Shown: positions 9,518 through 18,189 of the stretch, one piece after another | Position numbering within the stretch: the first letter of the stretch is position 1 | Layout: each line of letters starts with the position of its first letter | Source: Pseudomonas sp. JM0905a | GTDB lineage: Bacteria; Pseudomonadota; Gammaproteobacteria; Pseudomonadales; Pseudomonadaceae | DNA: 64,000 bases | Assembly (NCBI RefSeq): GCF_014700075.1 | Contig: NZ_JACXBU010000005.1 | Location: 434,001 to 498,000, forward strand | Direction of reading: 5' to 3' | Notes under the pieces: model-generated | Databases searched by the model: none | Seen by the model: only the letters and a program-made list of their open reading frames with translations | Told to the model about the DNA's origin: nothing | Translations under genes and position numbers: made by a program

Positions 9518-10996
9518 ATGCCCCTAGATATCCCCAACCTGTTGATCGGCCTGCTCGCCGCCGCCGTCCCCCTCCTGGGCCTGGCCTGGCAGCAGCAGCG
9601 CAAGCTCACTGCCCTGCAAACCGAACAGACCCTGCTCGAAGAGCGCCTGGCCAATGCCCAGCTGGCCCAGGACGGCCTCGCCGTCCAACTGGACGACAGC
9701 CGCGAGGAAAATCGCGAGCTCAACCACCTCAATGCCGCCCAGCAGGCCGAACTGGCGGCCCTGCGCCGCGAAGCCGAGCTGCTCGGCGTCGAGCGCCAGA
9801 GCGCCCGGGAAGCCCTGCTGGCCTGGAACCAGGAGCGTGAGCGCAAGGATGCCGAACTGCGCCGCCTGGATGCCGACCGCGCCAGCCTGGAAGCCGAACT
9901 GCGGGAGCAGCGCGAGTCCCACGAGCAGCGCATGACCGACCTGCAGGCGGCCCGCGACGACCTGCGGGCGCAGTTCGCCGAACTGGCCGGGAAGATCTTC
10001 GACGAGCGCGAGCAGCGCTTCGCCGAAACCAGCCAGCAACGCCTTGGCCAGTTGCTCGACCCCCTCAAGGAACGCATCCAGGCATTCGAGAAGCGGGTAG
10101 AGGAGAGCTATCAACAGGAAGCCCGCGAACGCTTCTCCCTGGGCAAGGAACTGGAGCGCCTGCAACAGCTCAACCAGCGTCTGGGCGATGAAGCCACCAA
10201 CCTGACCCGCGCCCTGAAAGGCCAGAAGACCCAAGGCAACTGGGGCGAGCTGGTGCTGGAGCGGGTGCTTGAGCATGCCGGTCTGGAGAAGGGTCGCGAG
10301 TACCAGACCCAGGTCAGCCTGAAGAGTGCCGAGGGCGAGCGATTCCAGCCCGACGTGCTGATCCAGCTGCCGGGGGACAAGCAGGTGGTGGTGGATGCCA
10401 AGGTCAGCCTCACCGCCTACCAGGCGCTGATTGCCGCCGACGACGAGGCCGCCCGCAGCCAGGCCCTGAAGCAGCACGTGCTGTCCTTGCGCAGCCACCT
10501 CAAGGGCTTGTCGGTGAAGGACTACCAGCGCCTGGAAGGGCTGCACAGCCTGGACTTCGTGCTGTTGTTCGTGCCCATCGAAGCCGCCTTCGCCGCCGCC
10601 TTGCAGGCTGATCCGGGCTTGTTCCAGGAAGCGTTCGAGCAGCACATCGTGATCGTCAGCCCGACCACGCTGCTGGCCACCCTGCGGGTGATCGACAGCC
10701 TCTGGCGCCAGGAGCGGCAGAGCCAGAACGCCCGCGAAATCGCCGAGCGCGCCGGGGCGCTGTACGACAAGTTCGTCGCCTTCGTCCAGGACCTGGACGA
10801 GATGGGCAGCCGCCTGCAACAGCTGGACAAGGCCTATGCCAACGCCCGCAACAAGCTGGTGGAAGGCCGTGGCAACCTCATCGGCCGGGTGGAAAACCTC
10901 AAGCTGCTCGGCGCCCGCGCCAGCAAGAGCCTGCCCAATGACCTGCTGGAAAGGGCGGCGGGTCTGCCGTTGCTGGATGAGCAGTTCGAGGGGTGA
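9518..10996 (+). CDS. rmuC: RmuC-family DNA recombination protein
   Basis: 492 residues. An N-terminal membrane anchor (residues 5-24, LLIGLLAAAVPLLGLAW) is followed by a long coiled coil (about 25-200, rich in Gln/Glu/Arg/Leu heptads). The RmuC nuclease-like core (about 230-440) contains QGNWGELVLERVLEHAGL and PDVLIQLPGDKQVVVDAKV. In E. coli RmuC limits inversions at short inverted repeats, and the core resembles restriction-endonuclease folds. The ATG at 9518 has GGAG six bases upstream. It stands alone between the Sel1 gene and a repeat region. Confidence 0.93.
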   Translation: MPLDIPNLLIGLLAAAVPLLGLAWQQQRKLTALQTEQTLLEERLANAQLAQDGLAVQLDDSREENRELNHLNAAQQAELAALRREAELLGVERQSAREALLAWNQERERKDAELRRLDADRASLEAELREQRESHEQRMTDLQAARDDLRAQFAELAGKIFDEREQRFAETSQQRLGQLLDPLKERIQAFEKRVEESYQQEARERFSLGKELERLQQLNQRLGDEATNLTRALKGQKTQGNWGELVLERVLEHAGLEKGREYQTQVSLKSAEGERFQPDVLIQLPGDKQVVVDAKVSLTAYQALIAADDEAARSQALKQHVLSLRSHLKGLSVKDYQRLEGLHSLDFVLLFVPIEAAFAAALQADPGLFQEAFEQHIVIVSPTTLLATLRVIDSLWRQERQSQNAREIAERAGALYDKFVAFVQDLDEMGSRLQQLDKAYANARNKLVEGRGNLIGRVENLKLLGARASKSLPNDLLERAAGLPLLDEQFEG

Positions 10997-11024
10997 GTGC
11001 GTAGGGCAGGCCTGCGGTCTGCGT

Positions 11025-11116
11025 GGCGAATGAATTCGCCCCTACAGGAATGTGCCAGGCCAGCGTCCTGCACGGACAGCCCCCCTCTCCCTCTGGGAGA
11101 GGGTTGGGGTGAGGGC
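11025..11116. repeat. Palindromic repeats, families A and B
   Basis: A family A unit (11025-11046, ending CGCCCCTACA) is followed by a family B unit, CCCTCTCCC-TCT-GGGAGAGGG (11083-11103) with its GGGGTGAGGG tail. They fill the convergent gap between rmuC and the hydrolase operon. Confidence 0.8.
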
Positions 11117-11171
11117 GACGGATTTCTCGGCTAAACCTTTCCCCCTCCGCCCAAAATTCACCCCACCAGCT

Positions 11172-12056
11172 TCAACCCGCCGCTTCCGCCGCAGCCCGTT
11201 GCGCGGCAGGGGAGCTTGCGAGGTAATCCAGCGCCACCTGCAGGTCGCCTTCGGTGCGGGGGTGGAAGCTTGGCCGGAAGTAGCGCATGACCGCTACGCC
11301 GATGCTGCCCATGGGCGGCAGCAGGTCGCGCTTGCCCAGGGCGTGCCAGAGGCGCAGGAAGCCCCAGTGGTAGCGGGTGGACGGGTCCTGGCGCATCAGC
11401 GTGCGCATGGACTGGCTGAACAGGAAGATCAGCGCACCGCTCGCCACCAGCATGTAGAACCAGCGCATCAGCAGGCTGCCCTTCAGGTGCACGTGCAGGT
11501 CGTGGGCCACGCAGCGGTGTTCCACTTCCTCGGCGCCGTGCCAGCGCAGCAGGTCGAGCATCACCGGGTCGGCGCCGTCCAGGCTGCGGGTCGTGATGAT
11601 CCAGTTGCCCAGCACGCAGGTGAAATGCTCCACCGCGGCGATCAGGCCAACGCGCTGGCGCAGCCACCAGGGCTGTAGCCAGCGGGTGACGGCGTTCTCG
11701 CCCAGGGGGTAGTCGCACAGCACCTTCTCGAACAGCCAGTAGATGACCTTGGTGAACGGCGTCGGGTCGATGCCGTGGCGTTCCAGGTAGGGGGTGAGCG
11801 CGCTGTCATGGGCACGGGCGTGCTGCGCTTCCTGACGCACGAAGCCGCGCACGTCTTCGCGTAACTGCTCGTCGGTAATCAGCGGCAAGGCCTTGTTGTA
11901 GACCCGGCAGAACCAGAATTCACCGGCCGGCAGGATCAGGTGCAGGGTGTTCATGATGTGCGAGGCCTCCGGCTCACCGGGCACCCAGTGCAGCGGCGTG
12001 TCGGCGAAGTCGAAGCGCACCTTGCGCTGTTCCAGGCGGTGATGCTCTTGGCTCAT
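11172..12056 (-). CDS. Predicted metal-dependent hydrolase (PF10118/COG3687 type)
   Basis: 294 residues. Several His/Glu-rich helices typical of this ferritin-like family are visible: VRQEAQHARAHDSAL, AAVEHFTCVLGNW and HGAEEVEHRCVAHDLHVH. These could bind a di-metal centre, as in fatty-acid-desaturase-like or ferritin-like enzymes. A hydrophobic segment near residue 200 (LVASGALIFLF) suggests membrane contact. The reaction is not known. Its start codon overlaps the stop of the alpha/beta hydrolase gene (ATGA at 12053-12056), so the two are translationally coupled and probably act on the same substrate. Confidence 0.8.
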   Translation of the reverse strand: MSQEHHRLEQRKVRFDFADTPLHWVPGEPEASHIMNTLHLILPAGEFWFCRVYNKALPLITDEQLREDVRGFVRQEAQHARAHDSALTPYLERHGIDPTPFTKVIYWLFEKVLCDYPLGENAVTRWLQPWWLRQRVGLIAAVEHFTCVLGNWIITTRSLDGADPVMLDLLRWHGAEEVEHRCVAHDLHVHLKGSLLMRWFYMLVASGALIFLFSQSMRTLMRQDPSTRYHWGFLRLWHALGKRDLLPPMGSIGVAVMRYFRPSFHPRTEGDLQVALDYLASSPAAQRAAAEAAG

Positions 12057-12994
12057 GGACAGGTCCCCAGACAGGTTGAGGCGCGGCTGGCGTCGCCTCC
12101 TTCCAGGTGATCGACGAACTCGCGAATCCAGCCGGCCAGGCGACTGGGATCGGCCATCAGCTGCCAATGGCCGGCGGCCACCTCGCGGCGCCACAGGCGC
12201 GGCACCCAGCGATCGAGATCCTGGAACAACTGCGGACGGACGAAGCGGTCGCGGGTGGGCACGATCAGTTGCACCGGCACCTCGGTCGGGCGCTGGCGCG
12301 GGCGGAACAGGCTGGCGATGAAGTTGGCGCGGTACAGCTTGACCCCGTGCTGGCCATCGGACGCCTGGGTCGGATTGGGGCGTGATTCGCGTACGCCTTC
12401 CAGCCGCCGCAGCAGGGTCGGCCAGGCGCGGGCCAGCCCGGCGCGCCAGAGCAGCTCCGGCACCAGCGGGGTATGGAAGAAGCCGATGTACCAGGAGCTG
12501 ACCAGTTGCCCGATGACCTGACCGAACGCACGCGGGCGCTTCTCCTTCAGACGCGCACGCATCCAGTGGCCGACATGATCGAGGCAGGGGCCGGAAATCG
12601 TGGTGTAGGAGGCCAGCAGCGGCTGGATGCGGGGTTCGGTCACCGCTTCCCAGGACTGGATAGAGCCCCAGTCGTGGGCCACCAGATGCACCGGGCGATC
12701 GGGGCTGACGGCCTTGATCACCGCTTCCAGGTCATTGGCCAGCTTCTCCAACCGGTAGTCGCGGGTCTTGCGCGGAATGTCCGAAGCGCCGGCGCCACGC
12801 ACGTCGTAGGCGATGATCTGGCAGTCGGCGGCCAGCTCGCGGATCAGCGGCAACCAGACTTCGTGGTTATCGGGATAGCCGTGGACCAGCAGCAAGATCG
12901 GGCCGGCGGCGTTGCCCCAGCGGTAGGCGGCCAGTTCGACACCATCGCCCTTCACGGCGAAGCGCTGGGGTTCCAGCATCACCGGCGCGTTCAT
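12053..12994 (-). CDS. Alpha/beta hydrolase with Asp nucleophile (epoxide hydrolase-like)
   Basis: 313 residues with the alpha/beta hydrolase signatures HGYPD (38-42) and a nucleophile elbow VAHDWGS with Asp108. The likely acid is Asp249 and the likely base His276. An Asp in the nucleophile position points to epoxide hydrolase or haloalkane dehalogenase chemistry rather than esterase. The cap region around residues 140-210 is Trp/Arg-rich. It is the middle gene of three with ATGA overlaps at both ends, divergent from the MerR gene that may control it. The substrate is unknown. Confidence 0.82.
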   Translation of the reverse strand: MNAPVMLEPQRFAVKGDGVELAAYRWGNAAGPILLLVHGYPDNHEVWLPLIRELAADCQIIAYDVRGAGASDIPRKTRDYRLEKLANDLEAVIKAVSPDRPVHLVAHDWGSIQSWEAVTEPRIQPLLASYTTISGPCLDHVGHWMRARLKEKRPRAFGQVIGQLVSSWYIGFFHTPLVPELLWRAGLARAWPTLLRRLEGVRESRPNPTQASDGQHGVKLYRANFIASLFRPRQRPTEVPVQLIVPTRDRFVRPQLFQDLDRWVPRLWRREVAAGHWQLMADPSRLAGWIREFVDHLEGGDASRASTCLGTCP

Positions 12995-13278
12995 GCGGCC
13001 ACCTGCTTGCCGGGATAGAACGCCAGATTGAACCCACCCAGGTGACGCAGCCCGTCGAAGCCCTTGAAGGCAGTGCGTGGACCGAACCAGGCGAAAGACT
13101 GATGGAACCAGTCGCGCACGCCGTGATCCTGCAACCAGGTCTTCATCAGGGCGGCGGCTTCCTTCTCGCTGATGCCGGGTTTCAGTTCCGCGGCGATGGC
13201 TTGTGCGCAGCGATAGGCCAGTTGCTGCACAGTGCGGAACTCGGACAGGTCTTGGGCGCTGAGGGCAGGGGCAGGCAT
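12991..13278 (-). CDS. Stand-alone M24-peptidase-like N-terminal fragment
   Basis: 95 residues resembling only the first part of M24 (creatinase/aminopeptidase P) proteins: QLAYRCAQAIAAELKPGISE, then HGVRDWFHQSFAWFGPRTAF. The metal-binding catalytic half of that family is absent and the protein ends at AFYPGKQVAA. GGAG lies six bases before the ATG at 13278, and the stop overlaps the next start (ATGA at 12991-12994). The intact reading frame and coupling argue that it is expressed rather than a decayed remnant. Possible role as a small partner of the hydrolases; function unknown. Confidence 0.65.
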   Translation of the reverse strand: MPAPALSAQDLSEFRTVQQLAYRCAQAIAAELKPGISEKEAAALMKTWLQDHGVRDWFHQSFAWFGPRTAFKGFDGLRHLGGFNLAFYPGKQVAA

Positions 13279-13294
13279 GGGAATCTCCGTGTCG

Positions 13295-13312
13295 TGACTG
13301 TTACATCAGTCA
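13295..13312. promoter_or_regulatory. Candidate MerR-type operator in the divergent promoter
   Basis: TGACTG-TTACAT-CAGTCA is a perfect 6-bp inverted repeat with a 6-bp spacer, 17 bp before the start of the M24-like gene. MerR proteins bind dyads inside the promoter spacer, and the divergent gene at 13528 encodes one, so this is the best operator candidate here. Confidence 0.45.
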
Positions 13313-13527
13313 ATGTCACGGTCATTCTTGAACAGGAATTCCGACCCTGGCCATAGCTCCCCGGTGTCGGGAGCCGCCGCTGTTACCGCGTTACCGAATG
13401 GCTGAAGGCCACGAAGTAGAGCGTTCTAGGCGAAGTTTTCCCATTGTCGCGAACGCTGTCATGCCGTAAGTCCAGCCAATGGTTGGGCCACTCCGGGGGC
13501 TGTTGTTGGCGGAAGAGGGGCGGCGAT

Positions 13528-14349
13528 ATGATCCGGCCCATGAAAAATGTCCCCTCCTTTCTCAGCAAGCTCCTCAACCAGGCCGCCGAGCCCCAGGCAG
13601 TGCCGGACGTCGAATACACGGTGGACGAACTGGCCCTTGAGGCCGGAACCACGGTACGCAACCTGCGCGCCTACCAGGATCGTGGCCTGCTGCCGCCTCC
13701 GGAGCGGCGCGGAAGGGTGGGCATCTACAACGGCGAGCACCTGGCGCGGTTGCGGCTGATCGGCCAGTTGCTGGAGCGCGGCTACAGCATCGCCAGCATT
13801 CGCGAGCTGCTCGAAGCCTGGGAGCAGGGCAGGGACCTGGCTCATGTGTTGGGATTGGAGCAGGCCATCGTCGGCGCCTGGAACCTGGTGGAACCCACGC
13901 GGCTGGGCTTCGACGAAGTGCAGGCGCTGTTCGGCGCCGACCTCACCGACGACAACATGGACCGCGCTCGCGAGCTGGGACTGATCGAGTTCGCCGGCGA
14001 CCACCTGCGAGTGCTCAATCCGCGCGTGTTCAGCGCCGGGGTGCAGCTCTACCGCTCCGGGATTCCGCTGGACGTGCTGCTGGCCCAGTTCGTCGCTATC
14101 CGCCGCCAGGTGGAGCCGGTGTCCGCCGGTATCGTGCGGATGATCGTCGAGCACCTGGTCAATCCGCTGCTGTCCAGCAGCTTGCCCCATGTCAGCGAAC
14201 TGGACGACCTCAATCGCCAGCTGCTGGCGCTGCGTCCGCTGGTGGAACAGGTGGTGGACAGCGAGTTGGCGCGAGGGCTGCAACTCTCGGCCAACCAGGA
14301 ACTGGGCGAGCGCGTAGGCGAGCTGCTGAAGGGCTTTCTGAAGCGCTGA
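13528..14349 (+). CDS. MerR-family transcriptional regulator
   Basis: 273 residues. The N-terminal MerR winged helix (about 30-105) reads YTVDELALEAGTTVRNLRAYQDRG and continues to GYSIASIRELLEAWEQG. It is followed by a long helical effector domain with no clear Cys-rich metal site, which suggests an organic ligand. The ATG at 13528 has AGGGG seven bases upstream and is preferred to one at 13540. It is transcribed away from the hydrolase trio, with a palindrome in the shared promoter region, so it probably regulates those genes. Confidence 0.85.
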   Translation: MIRPMKNVPSFLSKLLNQAAEPQAVPDVEYTVDELALEAGTTVRNLRAYQDRGLLPPPERRGRVGIYNGEHLARLRLIGQLLERGYSIASIRELLEAWEQGRDLAHVLGLEQAIVGAWNLVEPTRLGFDEVQALFGADLTDDNMDRARELGLIEFAGDHLRVLNPRVFSAGVQLYRSGIPLDVLLAQFVAIRRQVEPVSAGIVRMIVEHLVNPLLSSSLPHVSELDDLNRQLLALRPLVEQVVDSELARGLQLSANQELGERVGELLKGFLKR

Positions 14350-14353
14350 ATCC

Positions 14354-15610
14354 CTAGACCATCAGCAAGGCCACCGTACCGGCCAGCAGGCCGCCGGCGA
14401 TGAAGGGGAAGGTGCGCAGCGCCAGCCCCTTGCCGCCGATCACTGCAATCAACCCCGCTTTAACCAGGCTGTTACTCAGCACCGCCAGGAAGATGCCGCG
14501 CACCGCCACTTCCGCCTCCAGTTCACGGTTCGCGCCGCGCGCCAGGGACAGGGTGATGGCGTCGACGTCCGTCAATCCCGACAGCAGCGACACCAGGTAC
14601 ACGCCCACGTCCCCCAGGTAACGCCGGGCGGCTTCCACCAGCAGCAGGATCAGCGCCAGCAAGGCGGCGAAGCGCAGGGCCGGACCCAACTCGAAGGGGT
14701 TTTTCAAAGGGGGCTCGGCATTGGGGGATTCGCGATTGGCTGCGACTCGCCAGAAAAACAGGGCCCCCGCTGCATAGACCAGCGCCGCGATACCCAGCGG
14801 CCAGGCCAGGCGTGACAGCAGGGCCGGGTTCACCAGCCCTACCTCAAGCAGAACGCGGGGAAACATCAGCGCCGAGGTGGCCAGCAATCCGGCCGCCAGC
14901 AGCGGGCGCAGGGCGCGGTGTTCCTGCAGGTGGGACAGGGTGATGGTCATGGCGGTGGAGGACACAGTGCCGCCGAGCAAGGCGGTCAGCAGCAACCCGC
15001 GCTGGGTGCCCACCAGGCGGATGGCGAAGTAGGCGGCGAAACCCAGCGCGGCGATCAGCACCACCATCCACCAGGTGGCGTAGGGATTGAACACTTCCCA
15101 CGGGCCGTAACCCTTGTTGGGCAGGATCGGCAGCAGCACCACTGAGATGAACAGCAGCTTGAGCGCGGCCAGCAGCTCCTCCTCACTGAGCCGCTGCAGG
15201 GCGTGGTTCAGGGCGTCCTTGAGACTCAGCAGCAGCGCAACCACGACGGCACCGGCGCCAGACAGCACATGGTGGCCGGCAACCGCCAGGCTTCCGAGCA
15301 GGAAGGTGATCAGCAACGCCAGTTCAGTGGAGAGCCCGAGGTCGCCGATATACACCAGCTCGCCAAAGTAGGAGGCGATGACCAGCACGGCGAAGCAGGC
15401 GAAGATCGCCACCCACACCGCCGTGCCGAACTGCTCGCCCAGGAAGGAGGCGAATCCGCCGAGCAGTCCGGTGAGACCGAACGAGCGGATGCCGGCAACC
15501 AGTCGCAGCGCTTCCTTGTTGCGCTCGCGCCAGCCGCGCTCGGCGCCTATCAATAGGCCGACGGCAAGCGCGCTGGCAAAGTCGAGCAGGACGTCCGTGG
15601 CTTCGGGCAT
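14354..15610 (-). CDS. MgtC/SapB N-domain membrane protein (DUF4010)
   Basis: 418-residue polytopic inner-membrane protein with roughly a dozen hydrophobic helices. The first part (MPEATDVLLDFASALAVGLL, then IGAERGW) matches the MgtC/SapB N-terminal domain, and the C-terminal half has the DUF4010 segment DVDAITLSLARGAN. Its transport substrate or sensory role is not known. The ATG at 15610 has AGGAAG upstream; an in-frame ATG at 15661 adds an implausible leader. It converges with the MerR gene, only four bases apart. Confidence 0.82.
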   Translation of the reverse strand: MPEATDVLLDFASALAVGLLIGAERGWRERNKEALRLVAGIRSFGLTGLLGGFASFLGEQFGTAVWVAIFACFAVLVIASYFGELVYIGDLGLSTELALLITFLLGSLAVAGHHVLSGAGAVVVALLLSLKDALNHALQRLSEEELLAALKLLFISVVLLPILPNKGYGPWEVFNPYATWWMVVLIAALGFAAYFAIRLVGTQRGLLLTALLGGTVSSTAMTITLSHLQEHRALRPLLAAGLLATSALMFPRVLLEVGLVNPALLSRLAWPLGIAALVYAAGALFFWRVAANRESPNAEPPLKNPFELGPALRFAALLALILLLVEAARRYLGDVGVYLVSLLSGLTDVDAITLSLARGANRELEAEVAVRGIFLAVLSNSLVKAGLIAVIGGKGLALRTFPFIAGGLLAGTVALLMV

Positions 15611-15730
15611 GACGCTTCCTTTCGGTGGGCATGGAAGCAGTCTAGACGGCAGCTCGGGCACAGGCGGGGCGAACCTGCAGGTTGTGGCTGAGCTACGCGA
15701 AGCCCAACATTTGCCGGGCGCCGTTCCTTT

Positions 15731-15769
15731 GATGCGCTGCGCACGCCGATGCGGTGCGCGCAGCGCATC
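15731..15769. repeat. Imperfect hairpin after the binding-protein gene
   Basis: GATGCGCTGCGCAC (15731-15744) pairs imperfectly with GTGCGCGCAGCGCATC (15754-15769). Just to its left (about 15680-15710) is part of the GGTTGTGG...GAAGCCCAAC repeat that recurs at 38,330 and 45,900. Possibly a terminator for the minus-strand gene at 15777, but no T-tract is visible. Confidence 0.5.
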
Positions 15770-15776
15770 CTGCGGG

Positions 15777-16721
15777 CTACAGGCCCAGACTTCCCTTCAC
15801 CGCCGGCAGCGCCTCTGCCCCGTCATAGGTCGTCACCCCCGCCAGCCACTGTTCCAGCACCTGCGGGTTGGCTTTCAGCCAGGCCTTGGCCGCCGCTTCG
15901 GGTTGTTCCTTGTCGTCGAGGATGGCGCCCATGATCTGGTTCTCCATGGCCAGGCTGAACTCCAGGTTCTTCAGCAGGGCGCCGACATTGCCGCACTCCG
16001 CGCTGTAGCCCTTGCGGGTGTGGGTATCCACCACCGCGCTGCCGTAATTGGGGCCGAAGCTGGCGTCGCCGCCGCTGAGGTAGCGGATAGCGAACTTCGT
16101 GTTCATCGGGTGCGGTTCCCAGGCCAGGAACACCACCGGCTTCTGCGCCTGCACGGCACGGCGTACCTGCACCAGCATGCCGGCCTCGCTGGACTCAACC
16201 AGCTTGAAGCCGTTGAGGCCGAACTGGCCCTTGTCGATCAACCCCTGGATCAGCAGGTTGCCGTCGTTGCCAGGTTCGATGCCGTAGATGTGCCCCTCCA
16301 GTTGCTGGCGGAAGCGGCCGATGTCCTTGAAGTCCTTCAGGCCTGCGTTGAAGGTGTATGCCGGCACCGCCAGGGTGTACTTGGCGCCCAGCAGGTTGGT
16401 GCGCACCCTCTCCACGCTGCCCTTCTCCAGGAAGGGTTTGGCGATCACTTCCATCGAGGGCATCCAGGCGCCCAGGTAGACATCGATGTTGTTCTTCTCC
16501 ATGCCCATGTAAGCCATGGGAATGGAAGCCAGCTGGGTCGTTGGCTTGTAACCCAAGCCCTTGAGCAGGGTGCTTGCCAGGCCCGTGGTGGCGGAAATAT
16601 CGGCCCAGCCGACCTCCGCCATGCGCACGGTCTGGCAACTGGCGGGCTCGGCCGCCGGGGTGGTGAGCGAGTAGCTGGTGAGCAGGGATGCAGCGAGCAG
16701 GCACAGGACTTTCTTCGACAT
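15777..16721 (-). CDS. Choline/betaine-type ABC substrate-binding protein
   Basis: 314-residue periplasmic solute-binding protein of the OpuAC family. A Sec signal peptide (about residues 1-24) is followed by RMAEVGWADISATTGLAST, typical of choline and glycine-betaine receptors. Further on are the Trp/Tyr-rich ligand-box segments YLGAWMP and FLAWEPHPMN, consistent with an aromatic cage for a quaternary ammonium. No permease or ATPase gene is adjacent, so it probably shares a transporter encoded elsewhere, as CbcX/CaiX/BetX do in P. aeruginosa. It is divergent from the Rieske-GMC operon, which supports a quaternary-amine theme. Confidence 0.85.
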   Translation of the reverse strand: MSKKVLCLLAASLLTSYSLTTPAAEPASCQTVRMAEVGWADISATTGLASTLLKGLGYKPTTQLASIPMAYMGMEKNNIDVYLGAWMPSMEVIAKPFLEKGSVERVRTNLLGAKYTLAVPAYTFNAGLKDFKDIGRFRQQLEGHIYGIEPGNDGNLLIQGLIDKGQFGLNGFKLVESSEAGMLVQVRRAVQAQKPVVFLAWEPHPMNTKFAIRYLSGGDASFGPNYGSAVVDTHTRKGYSAECGNVGALLKNLEFSLAMENQIMGAILDDKEQPEAAAKAWLKANPQVLEQWLAGVTTYDGAEALPAVKGSLGL

Positions 16722-16904
16722 GGTTGACGCTCCTATCGGGCGGCTACGGCAGAAGTCAGTGGGATGCTGTGGGGGTCTTCGGCCCCCTTCGCCTGCCCGA
16801 GCATAGGGAGGCGTATACCTGCCACTTGATGGGAAGCGACATCTTCTGCCGCCGCCAGGAACGGCGGGGGAGGGTGTTGATCTTTTGCGCTGGCAACTCG
16901 TCGC

Positions 16905-16914
16905 TTGACGTCAA
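16905..16914. promoter_or_regulatory. Palindrome in the divergent promoter before the Rieske gene
   Basis: TTGACGTCAA is a perfect 10-bp palindrome 83 bp before the Rieske start, inside the 276-bp divergent region shared with the binding-protein gene. It could be an operator or part of a -35 element. The AraC/GlxA regulator at 19873 is a candidate ligand, but this is only inferred. Confidence 0.3.
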
Positions 16915-16997
16915 TTCCGCCCATTTTTGCTCCCCTAGATTGGCTCCCAAAGCAGGCCGCCGAGCCGCACGAACAACACCTGGGAGGAGTACCGATC

Positions 16998-18167
16998 ATG
17001 CAATCCGTCGAAGCCATCAAGCTGCAAACCTCTATCGAAGGCTGGGCCGAACAGGACCCCGAAACCGCCTTTACCCTGCCGTCGCGCTACTTCTTCGATG
17101 AGAGCCTGTTCAAGGCCGAGCGCGACCGCATCTTCATGCACGCCTGGCATGTGGCCGGGCACAAGAGCGAGTTCCGCGAGCCGGGGCAGTACGTGGTGGT
17201 GGACCTGTTCGACCAGAGCGTGGTGGTGGCGCGCAGCATGAAGGGCGAGATCCGCGCCTTCCACAATGTCTGCCAGCACCGCGGCAACCGCCTGCTGGAA
17301 AGCCGTCGCGGCACCACCGGCGGCGTGGTGCGCTGCGCCTACCACTCCTGGTGCTACGAGATGGACGGTAGCCTGCGCAGCGCGCCGCGTTGCGAGCGGA
17401 TGAAGGACTTCGAGCTGCAGCAGTTCAACATTCCGCAGGTGCGGGTAGAGGAGCTGGGTGGCTTCATCTACTTCAACCTCGACCCCACTGCACCGTCCCT
17501 GGCCGAGCTGTTCCCCGGTGCCGACGAGGAGATGCACCGGGTCTTCCCCGACCTCGAACGCATGCGCCTGATCGAGGAACAGGACGTGATCGTGCCGGCC
17601 AACTGGAAGGTGATCATGGACAACTCCATCGAGGGCTATCACTTCAAGCTGTCCGGCCCCTGCCACATCGACCTGGCCAAGCTGATCGACTTCAAGGGCT
17701 ACCGCCTGACCAAGCGCGACAACTGGTGGACCTACATCGCCCCGGCCAACCTCCAGGCCGGCGAAGCCTACGGGGTTAAATTGCGGGAAGACCTGAACCC
17801 GAACGAGTGCTTCTTCAACATCGGCATGTGGCCGAACAACACCTTCTACACCTTCCCGTTCTCCGAGTTCCTCGGCACCTTCATCATGATTCCGCTGGAC
17901 GCCGAGCGCTCGCTGCTGCGTTTCGGCTACTACAGCTCGAACGAAAAGACGGCCGAGGTCAGCAAGGCGTGCATGCGCTGGATGAACGAAGAGCTGGGGC
18001 CGGAAGACATCGAGCTCAACATCACCGTGCAGAAGGGCCTGCATTCCCTCGGCTACGACCAGGGCCGTTACATGATCGACGCCCAGCGCAGCAACGAGAG
18101 CGAGCACCTGGTGCATCATTTCCATCGCCTGGTGTTCCGGGGCATCCACGGCGAGGAGCGGGCCTGA
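16998..18167 (+). CDS. Rieske non-haem iron oxygenase, alpha subunit
   Basis: 389 residues. The Rieske [2Fe-2S] site is C92-x-H94 with C113-x2-H116 (CQHRGN, CAYHSW). The mononuclear iron site is near Glu212, His215 and His223 (SIEGYH, then GPCH). The bridging residue is Glu rather than Asp, as in carnitine monooxygenase, and the two histidines are eight apart instead of the usual five. No reductase gene is adjacent. GGAGGAG precedes the ATG at 16998. It heads an operon with a choline-dehydrogenase-like gene and a GlxA/AraC regulator, so N-demethylation or hydroxylation of a quaternary amine is a reasonable guess. Confidence 0.85.
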   Translation: MQSVEAIKLQTSIEGWAEQDPETAFTLPSRYFFDESLFKAERDRIFMHAWHVAGHKSEFREPGQYVVVDLFDQSVVVARSMKGEIRAFHNVCQHRGNRLLESRRGTTGGVVRCAYHSWCYEMDGSLRSAPRCERMKDFELQQFNIPQVRVEELGGFIYFNLDPTAPSLAELFPGADEEMHRVFPDLERMRLIEEQDVIVPANWKVIMDNSIEGYHFKLSGPCHIDLAKLIDFKGYRLTKRDNWWTYIAPANLQAGEAYGVKLREDLNPNECFFNIGMWPNNTFYTFPFSEFLGTFIMIPLDAERSLLRFGYYSSNEKTAEVSKACMRWMNEELGPEDIELNITVQKGLHSLGYDQGRYMIDAQRSNESEHLVHHFHRLVFRGIHGEERA

Positions 18168-18189
18168 GCCCGCTTCCGGAGGACGTGCC

